Shown: piece after piece, positions 1 through 7,447 of the stretch | How positions within the stretch are numbered: position 1 is the stretch's first letter | Layout of the letters: every line of letters starts with the position of its first letter | From: JABDOU01 sp041567895 | GTDB lineage: Bacteria; Actinomycetota; Acidimicrobiia; Spongiisociales; SHLN01 | NCBI GenBank assembly: GCA_041567895.1 | Contig: JBFGAX010000061.1 | Coordinates: forward strand, 1-16,528 | Length of the DNA: 16,528 bases | Reading direction: 5' to 3' | The notes under the pieces: generated by a model | What the model saw: only the letters and a program-made list of their open reading frames with translations | Database searches by the model: none | Told to the model about the DNA's origin: nothing | Program-made: the position numbers and the translations under genes

Positions 1-1425
1 CATATCGCCAAGCCGTTTCATCGCAGCGAGCTGACGTGCCATTCGATGGTTATCAGCCAGCCGATCGCTGTTTGAGTCGAGGAAGTTCCAATACAACGTG
101 GTGAATGGGCATGCGTCGTCACCCACCCGGTTCCCGGGTTTAAATCGGCAATCGCCGCAATAGTCACTCATCTTGTTGATGTAGTTCCCTCCGGCCGCGT
201 ACGGCTTGGTAGCCATGTTTCCACCGTCGGCGTAGAGGCTCATGCCGAGTACGTTCGGCAACATGACCCATTCGGCACCGTCCACGAACGAAGCCCACAT
301 CCAGTCGACCATGTCGGAAGGTTCAACGCCCGCCAGCAGCGCAAGATTGCCAAGCACCATCAGGCGTTGAATGTGATGCGCGTATCCGTGCTCCCGCACC
401 GATGAGAGGCACTCGGACACGCAACGCATGTCGGTATCGCCCGATCTGAAGACCGGTAGCAGCGGACGGGTGGCCCGGAGTTCATTCAACTCTGCATATT
501 CGGGCATCCACAGCCAGTAGACACCCCACACATACTCGCGCCATCCGATGATTTGTCGAATGAATCCTTCCGCCGAAGCGATGGGAACTTTCCCGGCGCG
601 GTACGCCTCTTCCGCCGCTTCGCATACCTCGTCCGGGTACAGCAGTCCGAGATTGAGGTACGGACTGAGCAAGCTGTGAGCCATCGACCACTCCCCCGTG
701 AGCATGGCGTCCTCGTGCGGTCCGAACACAGGAAGAACGTTTTCCACCACGTGGCGGAGGCGGGCAAGCGCTGCCCTGCGAGAGGTCGCCCAGGTGCCAT
801 CCGGGTTCGCACCGAACGCTCCGTCAGGAAGGGAATCGATGATTTCATCGTCCAGTTCATCCAGGCGACTCCGGACGGGCTCTGGCCACGCGCGACCATC
901 CGTGGGTGGCGGCTCGCGATTGTCGGCATCGAAGTTCCATGCACCGCCGGCCGGTCCGTCTCCGTCCATGAGATAGCCCAGCCGCTCCCGCTGCATCCGG
1001 TAGAAATCCTCCATGACCAATCGTTTCCGGCCCTCCGCCCACTCCGCGAATTCCTCGTAATGGCAGAGAAACTGGTTGGAGCGAGTGACTTCGACATCGA
1101 GTTCAGAGAGGCGTCCGAGCATGCGATGCGACATCGGCTCCATCGCAATGACCCGGTCCGGGGACATCTCCCTGCGATGATCGTTCAATCCGGTGGCGAA
1201 ACTGTCGGCCTGACGGTAGTCGACTTCATAACCCAGGCTTTCCAGCTCGCCTGAAAAGCGCCGCATGGCCGCGAGGACCAGGTGGAGCCGCTGGCGATGG
1301 TACGGCTTCGATCCAATTTTCGCCGCACTCTCGACGAACAGGACCCTGGTGTTGTCAGGCGAACGGCCTTCGAGGCTCGAGATCCTGCGGTTGAGCTGGT
1401 CACCGAGGACCCATACGGTATCCAT
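1..1425 (-). CDS. phrB: Iron-sulfur bacterial cryptochrome/photolyase (PhrB-like, (6-4) photolyase family), 3' end cut by the window
   Basis: This is a FAD flavoprotein that would use light to repair UV (6-4) photoproducts in DNA, by comparison with Agrobacterium PhrB. The window shows 475 residues and the stop lies off the left edge. The N-terminus (MDTVWVLGDQLN) begins the alpha/beta antenna domain typical of the photolyase-related protein family. The helical FAD domain follows, with motifs such as FIRQIIGWREYVWG (about 288-301). Cysteines at 335, 423, 426 and 439 are spaced 88, 3 and 13 residues apart. This equals the spacing of the four [4Fe-4S] ligands of PhrB (350, 438, 441, 454), so the cluster should be present. 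The family is about 500 residues long, so only a short C-terminal piece is missing. The ATG lies 11 bases after the stop of the membrane-protein gene, and that close spacing implies co-transcription. Family is very likely; exact lesion specificity is inferred. Confidence 0.93.
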   Translation of the reverse strand, partial: MDTVWVLGDQLNRRISSLEGRSPDNTRVLFVESAAKIGSKPYHRQRLHLVLAAMRRFSGELESLGYEVDYRQADSFATGLNDHRREMSPDRVIAMEPMSHRMLGRLSELDVEVTRSNQFLCHYEEFAEWAEGRKRLVMEDFYRMQRERLGYLMDGDGPAGGAWNFDADNREPPPTDGRAWPEPVRSRLDELDDEIIDSLPDGAFGANPDGTWATSRRAALARLRHVVENVLPVFGPHEDAMLTGEWSMAHSLLSPYLNLGLLYPDEVCEAAEEAYRAGKVPIASAEGFIRQIIGWREYVWGVYWLWMPEYAELNELRATRPLLPVFRSGDTDMRCVSECLSSVREHGYAHHIQRLMVLGNLALLAGVEPSDMVDWMWASFVDGAEWVMLPNVLGMSLYADGGNMATKPYAAGGNYINKMSDYCGDCRFKPGNRVGDDACPFTTLYWNFLDSNSDRLADNHRMARQLAAMKRLGDM

Positions 1426-1436
1426 GGCGCCCGAGG

Positions 1437-1871
1437 CTAGGAGAGAGTGACCGCCTGGCTCAACATGACGACCACGATGACCCCCCGAGCACTCCAAAGG
1501 ACGGTCCTGAGCCAGTTCGACCAAACCAGTCTCCGATGCAGTCGAGAAGCGAAACCGCGTGAGAGTTCGCCGTGGATCGGCGCCTGCCACGCAGCCGTAG
1601 ACACCCAAAGAGCTCCCAGCATCGCCAGGCCGAGAATGGCCAATCGGCCATCCATGCCATCCGGCGGATCAAGCACGAGCCACAGTCCCGTCACCGCCTC
1701 GAGCGGCATGAACATGGCGACCACCCAGGTCGTGGCGCGGGTGTGTCGAGCCTCGTATCGAACGAAGGACGATTCGTCAACCGAGGAGAAAAGCGGATAA
1801 TGGACGAGCTGGACAAACCAGATCAATCCGACCATTGCCCACGTGGTTGCGGCGTGGAGAAGAAGAACCAT
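1437..1871 (-). CDS. Small four-helix integral membrane protein, photolyase-linked, function unknown
   Basis: The product is 144 residues. It has four apparent membrane segments at about 3-24, 46-66, 74-92 and 118-140. The segment WFVQLVHYPLF at about 19-29 and a later RYEARH stretch give conserved-looking His, Tyr and Glu positions just outside the first helix. The reading frame stays open far upstream inside the SDR gene, but the start at 1871 is chosen because the first helix begins there and the ATG follows the SDR stop by one base. The short gaps on both sides (1 and 11 bases) place it in one operon between the SDR-like protein and the photolyase. I do not recognise a biochemical function. 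It resembles small membrane proteins often found beside photolyase genes in aquatic bacteria, but that comparison is from memory and unproven. Confidence 0.82.
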   Translation of the reverse strand: MVLLLHAATTWAMVGLIWFVQLVHYPLFSSVDESSFVRYEARHTRATTWVVAMFMPLEAVTGLWLVLDPPDGMDGRLAILGLAMLGALWVSTAAWQAPIHGELSRGFASRLHRRLVWSNWLRTVLWSARGVIVVVMLSQAVTLS

Positions 1872-1872
1872 C

Positions 1873-2610
1873 TCAGCCGCGGGGGCGAACCGATCCCAGT
1901 CCCCCGTCAACGCCGAGGATCTGGCCGGTGACCCAGCTGTTGGCGGGGTCGAGCAAGAACACGATGGCCGACGCCACGTCGTCGGGGGTCCCCAACCGAC
2001 CGAGGGCATGCATTGCTACGGACACCTGCTCGGCGGCTTCGCTTTCGGTCAATCGGGCGGTGAGCGGTGTGCGAACGAGGCCCGGAGCAACCGCGTTCAC
2101 GCGTATGTTGTTCGGGGCGTACGTTGCTGCTGCCGAACGGGTGAGTCCGATGACGCCACCTTTGGCTGCGGCGATCGCCTCGTGATTGGCCAGTCCGGTT
2201 TGTGCGGCCGCAGATGAAACAAGAACTATCGAGCCGCCTTGCTTGCGCATCGACCGGGCGCCCGCTCGAACGGCTCCGAACGCCGAGGTCAAATTGGTGG
2301 CAATAGTGTCATCCCATTCCGCGTCGGTGGTGACATGGGCCGGCTTGAGCAGCAGCGAGCCCACACAGTTGACTATTCCGTCGATGCCGCCAAACTCTGA
2401 CTCGGCCCGGTTGACGGCCTCGGCAATCTCATCCGGGTTGCGGGCATCCAGCGGGACAGCGATTCCACCGACTTCGGTTGCCAGTTCTCCAAGTGGACCG
2501 GCACTCCGTCCGGCCAAAACCATGTTCGCCCCTTTTGAGGCAAGCTGTCGCGCCAGCGCCGAACCGATGCCACCTCCGGCACCCAGAATCACGAATGCGT
2601 TATTGTCCAC
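1873..2610 (-). CDS. SDR-fold oxidoreductase-like protein lacking the catalytic tyrosine
   Basis: The product is 245 residues, the usual length of a classical short-chain dehydrogenase. It has the Rossmann motif GAGGGIG (10-16), NCVG in place of NNAG (81-84), the structural Asn in TNL (106), Ser133 in VSS, Lys150 in AAAKGG, and a C-terminal GVDGG. The Tyr of the YxxxK motif should sit at 146, 13 residues after Ser133, but Ile is there instead. The sequence NHEAIAAAK around it is read clearly on the DNA. A GTG start at 2610 is chosen because VDNNAFVILGAG starts the first beta strand and GGAG lies 4 bases upstream. An ATG 24 bases further up (2634) has no visible ribosome site and would add only eight residues. 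As first gene of the photolyase set it may bind NAD(P) or act as a non-classical reductase. The cofactor fold is well supported; activity is doubtful. Confidence 0.9.
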   Translation of the reverse strand: MDNNAFVILGAGGGIGSALARQLASKGANMVLAGRSAGPLGELATEVGGIAVPLDARNPDEIAEAVNRAESEFGGIDGIVNCVGSLLLKPAHVTTDAEWDDTIATNLTSAFGAVRAGARSMRKQGGSIVLVSSAAAQTGLANHEAIAAAKGGVIGLTRSAAATYAPNNIRVNAVAPGLVRTPLTARLTESEAAEQVSVAMHALGRLGTPDDVASAIVFLLDPANSWVTGQILGVDGGLGSVRPRG

Positions 2611-2614
2611 AGGT

Positions 2615-2618
2615 CTCC
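2615..2618 (-). promoter_or_regulatory. Ribosome binding site (GGAG) for the SDR-like gene
   Basis: GGAG on the minus strand stands 4 bases before the GTG at 2610. This supports that GTG rather than the ATG at 2634. A second purine run, GAGAGA, lies a little further upstream. Confidence 0.5.
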
Positions 2619-2661
2619 AATCTCTCAACCACATTCGAAACCAAAGGGACCTACGGATGAA

Positions 2662-3468
2662 ATGGAACCATCCACGGAACACTCCGGCTCCGGATACATA
2701 CTGATGGATGCCTATTCGCCAACGACACAGGACCCGGTGCGTCGCCCGATCATGCTGCAAGGTTGGAAGGACCTGTCGTATATTCACTGGCCCTACGACC
2801 CACCAGTTGTGCAACGCCTTCTTCCGGACCACCTCGAAGTCGACACCTTCGAGGGGCAAGCCTGGGTGGGCCTGGTGGCATTTCGTATGGAGGGAATTCG
2901 AATTCCCCGCACTCCGGCGATTCCGTACTTCGGCACTTTTCCCGAAACCAACGTCCGTACGTATGTTCGCGGACCGGACGGCCGACCCGGCGTGTGGTTC
3001 GACTCACTCGACATCAACCGCCTGCTCCCGGTCCTGGTAGCGCGAGCTTCTTACCGGCTGCCATACATGTGGTCGAAGATGACAATCGAACACCACGGCC
3101 ATCTCGTGTCATATCAAATGCAGCGCCGGTGGCCCGGTCCCAAGGGCATCGTGAGTAACTTCACAATCAAACGGCACGAACCAATAGATCCCGCTGACAT
3201 CACACCCCTCGAGCACTTTCTCACGGCACGCTGGGGTTTATTCACCCAACTGCGATCTCGCCTCGCCTACGCCCCGGTCGATCACCCGGCGTGGCCCCTC
3301 GAGCAGGCAGAACTGCCGCAGCTCGACGACCAACTAATCGCGGCTGCCGGATATCCCCCTCCATCGGGAGACCCGCTCGTGCACTACTCGCCGGGGGTTG
3401 ACGTTCGCATCGGCCTTCCTCACACCATGTCAACGACGCAGACGCAGAAGACGGATCGAGATGCCTGA
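2662..3468 (+). CDS. DUF2071 (YqjF-like) family protein
   Basis: The product is 268 residues from this ATG. The family hallmarks are visible: QGWKDLSYIHWPYDP (33-47), RLLPDHLEVDTFEGQAWVGLV (52-72), the FPETNVRTYVRG stretch (93-104) and GRPGVWFDSLDI (107-118). These define DUF2071/YqjF proteins, whose function is not established. The start is uncertain. The ATG at 2662 has no good ribosome site, and an in-frame ATG at 2704 (Met15) lies before the conserved core and would give 254 residues. The gene is divergent from the SDR-like gene, with only about 50 bases between the two starts. Its end overlaps the start of the Nei-family gene by 8 bases, so the two are probably translated from one message. 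Confidence 0.88.
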   Translation: MEPSTEHSGSGYILMDAYSPTTQDPVRRPIMLQGWKDLSYIHWPYDPPVVQRLLPDHLEVDTFEGQAWVGLVAFRMEGIRIPRTPAIPYFGTFPETNVRTYVRGPDGRPGVWFDSLDINRLLPVLVARASYRLPYMWSKMTIEHHGHLVSYQMQRRWPGPKGIVSNFTIKRHEPIDPADITPLEHFLTARWGLFTQLRSRLAYAPVDHPAWPLEQAELPQLDDQLIAAAGYPPPSGDPLVHYSPGVDVRIGLPHTMSTTQTQKTDRDA

Positions 3469-4279
3469 AGGCCACACCATCCACCGATACGCTCGCAAAC
3501 ACTGGGAAGCCCTGGGAGGGCAGGCCATTACCGCCACGTCGCCCCAGGGGCGATTCGCTCTCGGCGCCGAACATATCAGCGGGAGGAGGCTCGAAGCGAT
3601 CGATGCACTCGGCAAACACCTGTTTTACCGATGGGAAGGCGGCGAAACACTCCATATCCACCTCGGACTGTTCGGCAGGTTTCGGACCCATCGAGGTGAC
3701 CCGCCGCCGCCTAGCGACGGCACCCGGCTGGCCCTGGCTGGAGACGATGCGACGATCTACCTGTCGGGTCCGACCATCTGCCGGATGATCGACCCGGAGA
3801 CCGAAAGAGCCTTGCTGTCGCGTCTCGGACCTGATCCGTTGCTCGAGGATCCGCACCGCGATCGGTCTGCCGAATTCCAGACAAACCTGGCCAAGCGGAG
3901 AATCCCGATCGGAGCTGCACTTCTCGATCAGAAGGTGATTGCCGGAATCGGAAATGTCTACCGGGCCGAAGCACTCTTTCTCGCCGGGATCGATCCTCAC
4001 GTGCCGGCGAGAGAACTATCCGAATCGACAGCCGAGAACCTCTGGTCGATCAGCGCCGGGTTACTGAAGCGGGGCGAGCGGGCAGGGCGCATCGTCACCG
4101 TTGATCCTGCAGACGTCGGAGCGAAGAGGCGAAGTGACTTGCGTAAAGCCGAGCGTCTATACGTGTACAAACGCCAGAGCAAACCCTGCCGGCGATGCGG
4201 GACTCCCGTATCAATGACCGATATGGCGAATCGACACATCTGGTGGTGCGAATCCTGTCAAGGCTCGGGACACGAATAG
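3461..4279 (+). CDS. nei: Nei/Fpg-family DNA glycosylase/AP lyase (endonuclease VIII, Nei2-type)
   Basis: This enzyme would remove oxidised bases from DNA and cut at the abasic site by beta/delta-elimination. The product is 272 residues, the family's normal size. It begins MPEGHTIHR, which after Met removal gives the catalytic N-terminal Pro2 and Glu3 of the family. Lys52 in ALGKHLF matches the conserved DNA-binding lysine. The helix-two-turn-helix is recognisable around QKVIAGIGNVYRAEALFLAG. The C-terminal zinc finger has Cys243, 246, 263 and 266 with Arg258 in its hairpin. The start at 3461 is certain because the catalytic Pro must be residue 2; the frame is open further upstream within the DUF2071 gene, but that extension is not used. 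MPEGHT rather than MPELPE places it with the Nei side of the family, as in mycobacterial Nei2. The preferred damaged base cannot be told from sequence alone. Confidence 0.95.
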   Translation: MPEGHTIHRYARKHWEALGGQAITATSPQGRFALGAEHISGRRLEAIDALGKHLFYRWEGGETLHIHLGLFGRFRTHRGDPPPPSDGTRLALAGDDATIYLSGPTICRMIDPETERALLSRLGPDPLLEDPHRDRSAEFQTNLAKRRIPIGAALLDQKVIAGIGNVYRAEALFLAGIDPHVPARELSESTAENLWSISAGLLKRGERAGRIVTVDPADVGAKRRSDLRKAERLYVYKRQSKPCRRCGTPVSMTDMANRHIWWCESCQGSGHE

Positions 4280-4343
4280 GGCGCCACCGGGCTGTCGCAT
4301 CCATCCCTGATCGGACACGAGCCGCCGATGATCCGATGCGAGT

Positions 4344-4371
4344 CCGCTGATCACGGCCCGGGGCTCAGCGG
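4344..4371. terminator. Candidate hairpin between convergent genes
   Basis: CCGCTGA at 4344-4350 and its exact complement TCAGCGG at 4365-4371 flank a 14-base GC-rich loop. It lies in the 118-base gap between the ends of the Nei-family gene and the malic enzyme gene, where a bidirectional terminator would be expected. There is no T tract on either strand, so this is only a possibility. The rest of the gap shows nothing clear. Confidence 0.25.
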
Positions 4372-4397
4372 TCTGCGTACGGCGAACGCACAGGACC

Positions 4398-5735
4398 TTA
4401 CGAGGGCACCTCGGCCGCCGCTTGCACGGCTGCGGCTACCGCTGCGTGCACCTGCTTGTCCAGTGGATCCGGTAGAAGTCCATCGTCAGGCGCCAGCTGC
4501 GCCAGGGTTTCGGCGGCCGCCCTTCGCATTTCAGGAGTGATGCTGCGGACGCCGGCATCAATCGCACCCAGAAAGAGGCCGGGGTACGCGAGCACGTTGT
4601 TGACGATGGCACCATCCGCCGCAATTGCAGCTCCCCCGGCTTCAGCGTCGACAATCGAGATCTCGGGTTCGGGATTGGAGAGAGCGAACACAACGCTGCC
4701 GGGACGAACCTGTTCAGGAGTGATCAGTCCGGGGCGACCCGTAGCCATGACGAGGATGTCGGATTCGGCGATCACCTGCTCGAAATCCGCGTCTGTGGTC
4801 CCTGCTTCCACTGCGGACCTGCGATTCGGCTCGACTCGATCCGTGAGGTGGGCTACCGCTTGCTCGCCCGGATCGTATGCCCTGATCCGGGCGAAGCTGA
4901 AGCGTGAAGCGAGCGCAGCGATAGCCGACCCTGCGGCCCCCAGGCCAACCTGGCCGAACACGAGATCTTCCAGAGGACGGTCGAGTTTGCGAGCTGCGCC
5001 AAGCACGGCGCCGAGCACAACCGTTGCGGTTCCGTGCTGGTCATCATGCATCACCGGGACCGGAAGCCTTTGATCGAGGTCGCTCTCGATTCGGTAGACA
5101 CCGGGACTTGCGATGTCCTCGAGGTGGATGGCTCCGAAGCCCGGCGCAATGCGTATCACCGTCTCAATGATCTCGTCAGGATCCTGAGTGTCCAACATGA
5201 TCGGAACCGCGTTGAGACCGACGAGCACCGGGTAGAACAATGCCTTGCCCTCCATCACCGGTAGGGCGGCCGCCGGCCCAATATTGCCGAGGCCGAGAAC
5301 CCGGCTGCCATTCGATACCACGGCGACGGTTCGTTTCCGCCACGTGTATTGATCAGCCAGCGATTCGTCGCCTGCGATCGCGATACAAACACGAGCGACG
5401 CCCGGCGTGTAAATCTCGCGCACGTCCTGCAACGTCCGAATGTCCACATTGGATACGGTGGCAATCTTCCCACCCTCGTGCTTGTGAAACACCTTGTCAC
5501 GCCGAGCCACGATCTCGACGCCCGTGACTGTCGTGATCGCTTCGTAGATGCCGGCGACAGCCTCTTCGCTGGGAGCGATGACCGTGACATCACGAATGTT
5601 GAAATCTGGCTGGATAGCAATCGTTTCGATGTCGCCGATATGAGCCCCATGCTCGGCAATCGCCGCGAGCACCCTGGCCAGGGTCCCGGGTTGCCGCTCG
5701 GTCTTCAAACGAAAGACTTCGTCACGTTCAATCAA
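4398..5735 (-). CDS. ACT-domain malic enzyme (NAD(P)-dependent oxaloacetate-decarboxylating malate dehydrogenase)
   Basis: This enzyme oxidatively decarboxylates malate to pyruvate and CO2 with reduction of NAD(P). The product is 445 residues. Residues 4-80 form an ACT regulatory domain (VFRLKTERQPGTLARVL), suggesting allosteric control by a small ligand. The catalytic part has YTPGVA with Tyr109, MEGKA with Lys164, the metal-binding HLEDIASP (Glu206, Asp207) and HDDQHGTA (Asp231, Asp232), and a Rossmann motif GLGAAG (264-269). VNNVLAYPGLFLGAI near the C-terminus is also typical. An in-frame stop lies only two codons upstream of the TTG at 5735, so this TTG is the first possible start and it gives the complete ACT domain. 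No Shine-Dalgarno is visible. A weak TG-C-GATACT element at 5745-5753 could mean a nearly leaderless transcript. Cofactor choice is not determined. Confidence 0.94.
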   Translation of the reverse strand: MIERDEVFRLKTERQPGTLARVLAAIAEHGAHIGDIETIAIQPDFNIRDVTVIAPSEEAVAGIYEAITTVTGVEIVARRDKVFHKHEGGKIATVSNVDIRTLQDVREIYTPGVARVCIAIAGDESLADQYTWRKRTVAVVSNGSRVLGLGNIGPAAALPVMEGKALFYPVLVGLNAVPIMLDTQDPDEIIETVIRIAPGFGAIHLEDIASPGVYRIESDLDQRLPVPVMHDDQHGTATVVLGAVLGAARKLDRPLEDLVFGQVGLGAAGSAIAALASRFSFARIRAYDPGEQAVAHLTDRVEPNRRSAVEAGTTDADFEQVIAESDILVMATGRPGLITPEQVRPGSVVFALSNPEPEISIVDAEAGGAAIAADGAIVNNVLAYPGLFLGAIDAGVRSITPEMRRAAAETLAQLAPDDGLLPDPLDKQVHAAVAAAVQAAAEVPS

Positions 5736-5943
5736 AGTGCGTCAAGTATCGCACCGTCGTGCTGGTTTCGCCGTGCAAGGCCTGCTTGTGACGTTTCATC
5801 TATCTCGACTCGACCGAGTGGATCGTTGCCAATCTCGCCTGGCGTCCCCCCTGATTTCGGCAGCCGAAACATCTATCAGAATGCGAAGGCCCTTACGACG
5901 AGACCCCGCTGCGTAGCGCGAGATGGCGCTCGCCTTTGAGCGG

Positions 5944-5949
5944 TACGAT
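5944..5949 (+). promoter_or_regulatory. Possible -10 element (TACGAT) for the 5975 gene
   Basis: TACGAT fits the TANNNT pattern of actinobacterial sigma-70-type -10 boxes and lies 25 bases before the ATG. No recognisable -35 box stands at the proper distance, so support is weak. Confidence 0.22.
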
Positions 5950-5961
5950 GTCGCAGTAAGC

Positions 5962-5967
5962 AAGGAG
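5962..5967 (+). promoter_or_regulatory. Ribosome binding site (AAGGAG) for the 5975 gene
   Basis: AAGGAG, 7 bases upstream of the ATG at 5975. It is one of the strongest Shine-Dalgarno sites in the window and it fixes the start. Confidence 0.8.
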
Positions 5968-5974
5968 CTCGCAC

Positions 5975-7447
5975 ATGTTCGATCTGGTTATCAAGAATGC
6001 CGAGGTTGTCCGTCCTCATCGATCAGAAACGGAGCGGCTCGATATCGGCATCACAGAGGGCAGATTCGCCGGATTGGCCCGGTCGATCGAACCTGCTGAA
6101 GGCAAGGAGATGTTCGACGCCGACGGGCTGCTCGTTTTCCCCGGTGTGGTCGACGCCCACATGCATTTCGGAATCTACAACGAGTTGTCGGAAGACATCA
6201 GCACCGAAAGCCGGGCATCCGCGCTGGGGGGCGTGACCACCGGCATCAGCTACATGCGCACCGGCCAGTACTACTTGAACAAGGGCGGTCCATATGCCGA
6301 TTTCTTCCCTGAGGTACTCGAGCTGACCGACGGCCGGTCGCATGTGGACTACGGATTTCATCTTTCACCCATTCAAGGCATCCACATCGACGAGATCCCT
6401 GATCTGATCGACACCCATGGAATCTCGTCATTCAAGATCTACATGTTCTACGGCGGACATGGACTTCATGGTCGGTCCGACGACCAGGCGTCATTCTTGA
6501 TGACTCCGCCTGGCGAACGGTACGACTTCGCCCACTTCGAGTTCATCATGCGCGGTATCAAGCGCGCAGCCGAGCAGTTTCCGGACAAGGCCGACTACAT
6601 CTCCTGTTCCCTGCACTGCGAGACAGCCGAGATCATGACCGCCTACTCCAAGATCGTCGAAGCAGGTCCCCTCACCGGGCTCGAGGCCTATTCCGCCTCG
6701 CGGCCGCCCCATTCAGAAGGTTTGGCCATCGCCATCGCCGCCTACTTGGCGCACGAGACCGAGTGCGTGAACATCAACCTGCTGCATTTGAGCTCCGGCA
6801 AAGCTATCGAATCGGCGATGCGCATGGCCGCCGCCTATCCCCACGTCAACTTCCGACGGGAGGTGACCGTCGGGCATTTGCTCGCTGACATCACCACTGC
6901 CAATGGCGCCTATGGGAAGGTGAACCCTCCCATTCGACCCCGTGAGGACGTCGAAGCCCTCTGGCAGGCCGTCGCAGATGGCAATGTTGATTGGGTGGTG
7001 AGCGACCACGCCTGTTGTCGGCCAGAATTGAAGCTGAATGCGGAGCATCCCGACGACATCTTTCTGGCCAAAGCCGGCTTCGGGGGAACCGAATATCTGC
7101 TGTCAGGCGTCCTGAGCGAAGGGCGCAAACGAGGCCTGTCGTACAGCCGAATCGCAGAATTGCTCTGTTGGAATCCAGCGCAACGTTTCGGGTTGCTCAA
7201 CAAGGGCACCATTGCCGAGGGCTTCGACGCCGACCTCGCCGTCGTCGATCCCAACGAATCTTTCACTGTGCGGGCTGCCGACTCCGAATCGACCCAGGGG
7301 TACACACCGTTTGAAGGCCATGAGCTCACAGGCAAAGTGAAGCATGCGTTTCTGCGTGGTCACCAGATTCTCGACAGCGGAAATGTGGTGGGTCAACCCA
7401 CCGGCCGGTTTGTCGCCAGGCCCACATCCCCGGCAACTACGGGGTAA
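5975..7447 (+). CDS. Cyclic amidohydrolase, dihydropyrimidinase/hydantoinase-like (first copy)
   Basis: This is a binuclear-metal amidohydrolase expected to open a cyclic amide or imide ring in the cytoplasm. The product is 490 residues. Visible metal-site residues are His62 and His64 in DAHMHF, Lys154 in SSFKIYMF (the lysine that is carboxylated in this group), His214 in LHCETAE, His271 in LLHLSS, and Asp344 in SDHACC. GGVTTGISY (85-93) and a C-terminal NKGTIAEGFDADLAVVD segment are usual for the dihydropyrimidinase/allantoinase group. It lacks the ETCPHYL motif that the second copy in this window has, so they are different subfamilies and not a recent duplication. The start is fixed by AAGGAG. 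The end overlaps the convergent MBL-fold gene by 11 bases. The substrate cannot be named; hydantoin, dihydropyrimidine, allantoin or a lactam are all possible. Confidence 0.9.
   Translation: MFDLVIKNAEVVRPHRSETERLDIGITEGRFAGLARSIEPAEGKEMFDADGLLVFPGVVDAHMHFGIYNELSEDISTESRASALGGVTTGISYMRTGQYYLNKGGPYADFFPEVLELTDGRSHVDYGFHLSPIQGIHIDEIPDLIDTHGISSFKIYMFYGGHGLHGRSDDQASFLMTPPGERYDFAHFEFIMRGIKRAAEQFPDKADYISCSLHCETAEIMTAYSKIVEAGPLTGLEAYSASRPPHSEGLAIAIAAYLAHETECVNINLLHLSSGKAIESAMRMAAAYPHVNFRREVTVGHLLADITTANGAYGKVNPPIRPREDVEALWQAVADGNVDWVVSDHACCRPELKLNAEHPDDIFLAKAGFGGTEYLLSGVLSEGRKRGLSYSRIAELLCWNPAQRFGLLNKGTIAEGFDADLAVVDPNESFTVRAADSESTQGYTPFEGHELTGKVKHAFLRGHQILDSGNVVGQPTGRFVARPTSPATTG

Larger units (their letters stand above)
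5736..5974. other. Divergent intergenic region, 239 bp
   Basis: This lies between the malic enzyme start and the cyclic amidohydrolase start. Apart from the elements listed separately near its right end and the weak minus-strand element at 5745-5753, I see no gene and no convincing operator. A long plus-strand frame running into it from 5349 is antisense to the malic enzyme gene and is not credible. Confidence 0.6.

Noticed and set aside
553..1254. 233-codon plus-strand open frame
   Set aside because: It is antisense to the photolyase gene, which has clear family motifs and cysteine spacing.
2892..2907. 16-base perfect palindrome inside the DUF2071 gene (GGGAATTCGAATTCCC)
   Set aside because: It encodes ordinary family residues (GIRIP), lies well inside the gene and has no second copy that I noticed; probably chance.
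4310..4337. ATCGGA...TCCGAT inverted repeat after the Nei-family gene
   Set aside because: It has only six pairs, a 16-base loop and no T tract. The nearby 7-bp hairpin is a slightly better terminator candidate.
5349..5939. 196-codon plus-strand open frame entering the intergenic region before 5975
   Set aside because: It is mostly antisense to the malic enzyme; the part in the gap shows no domain and no ribosome site.
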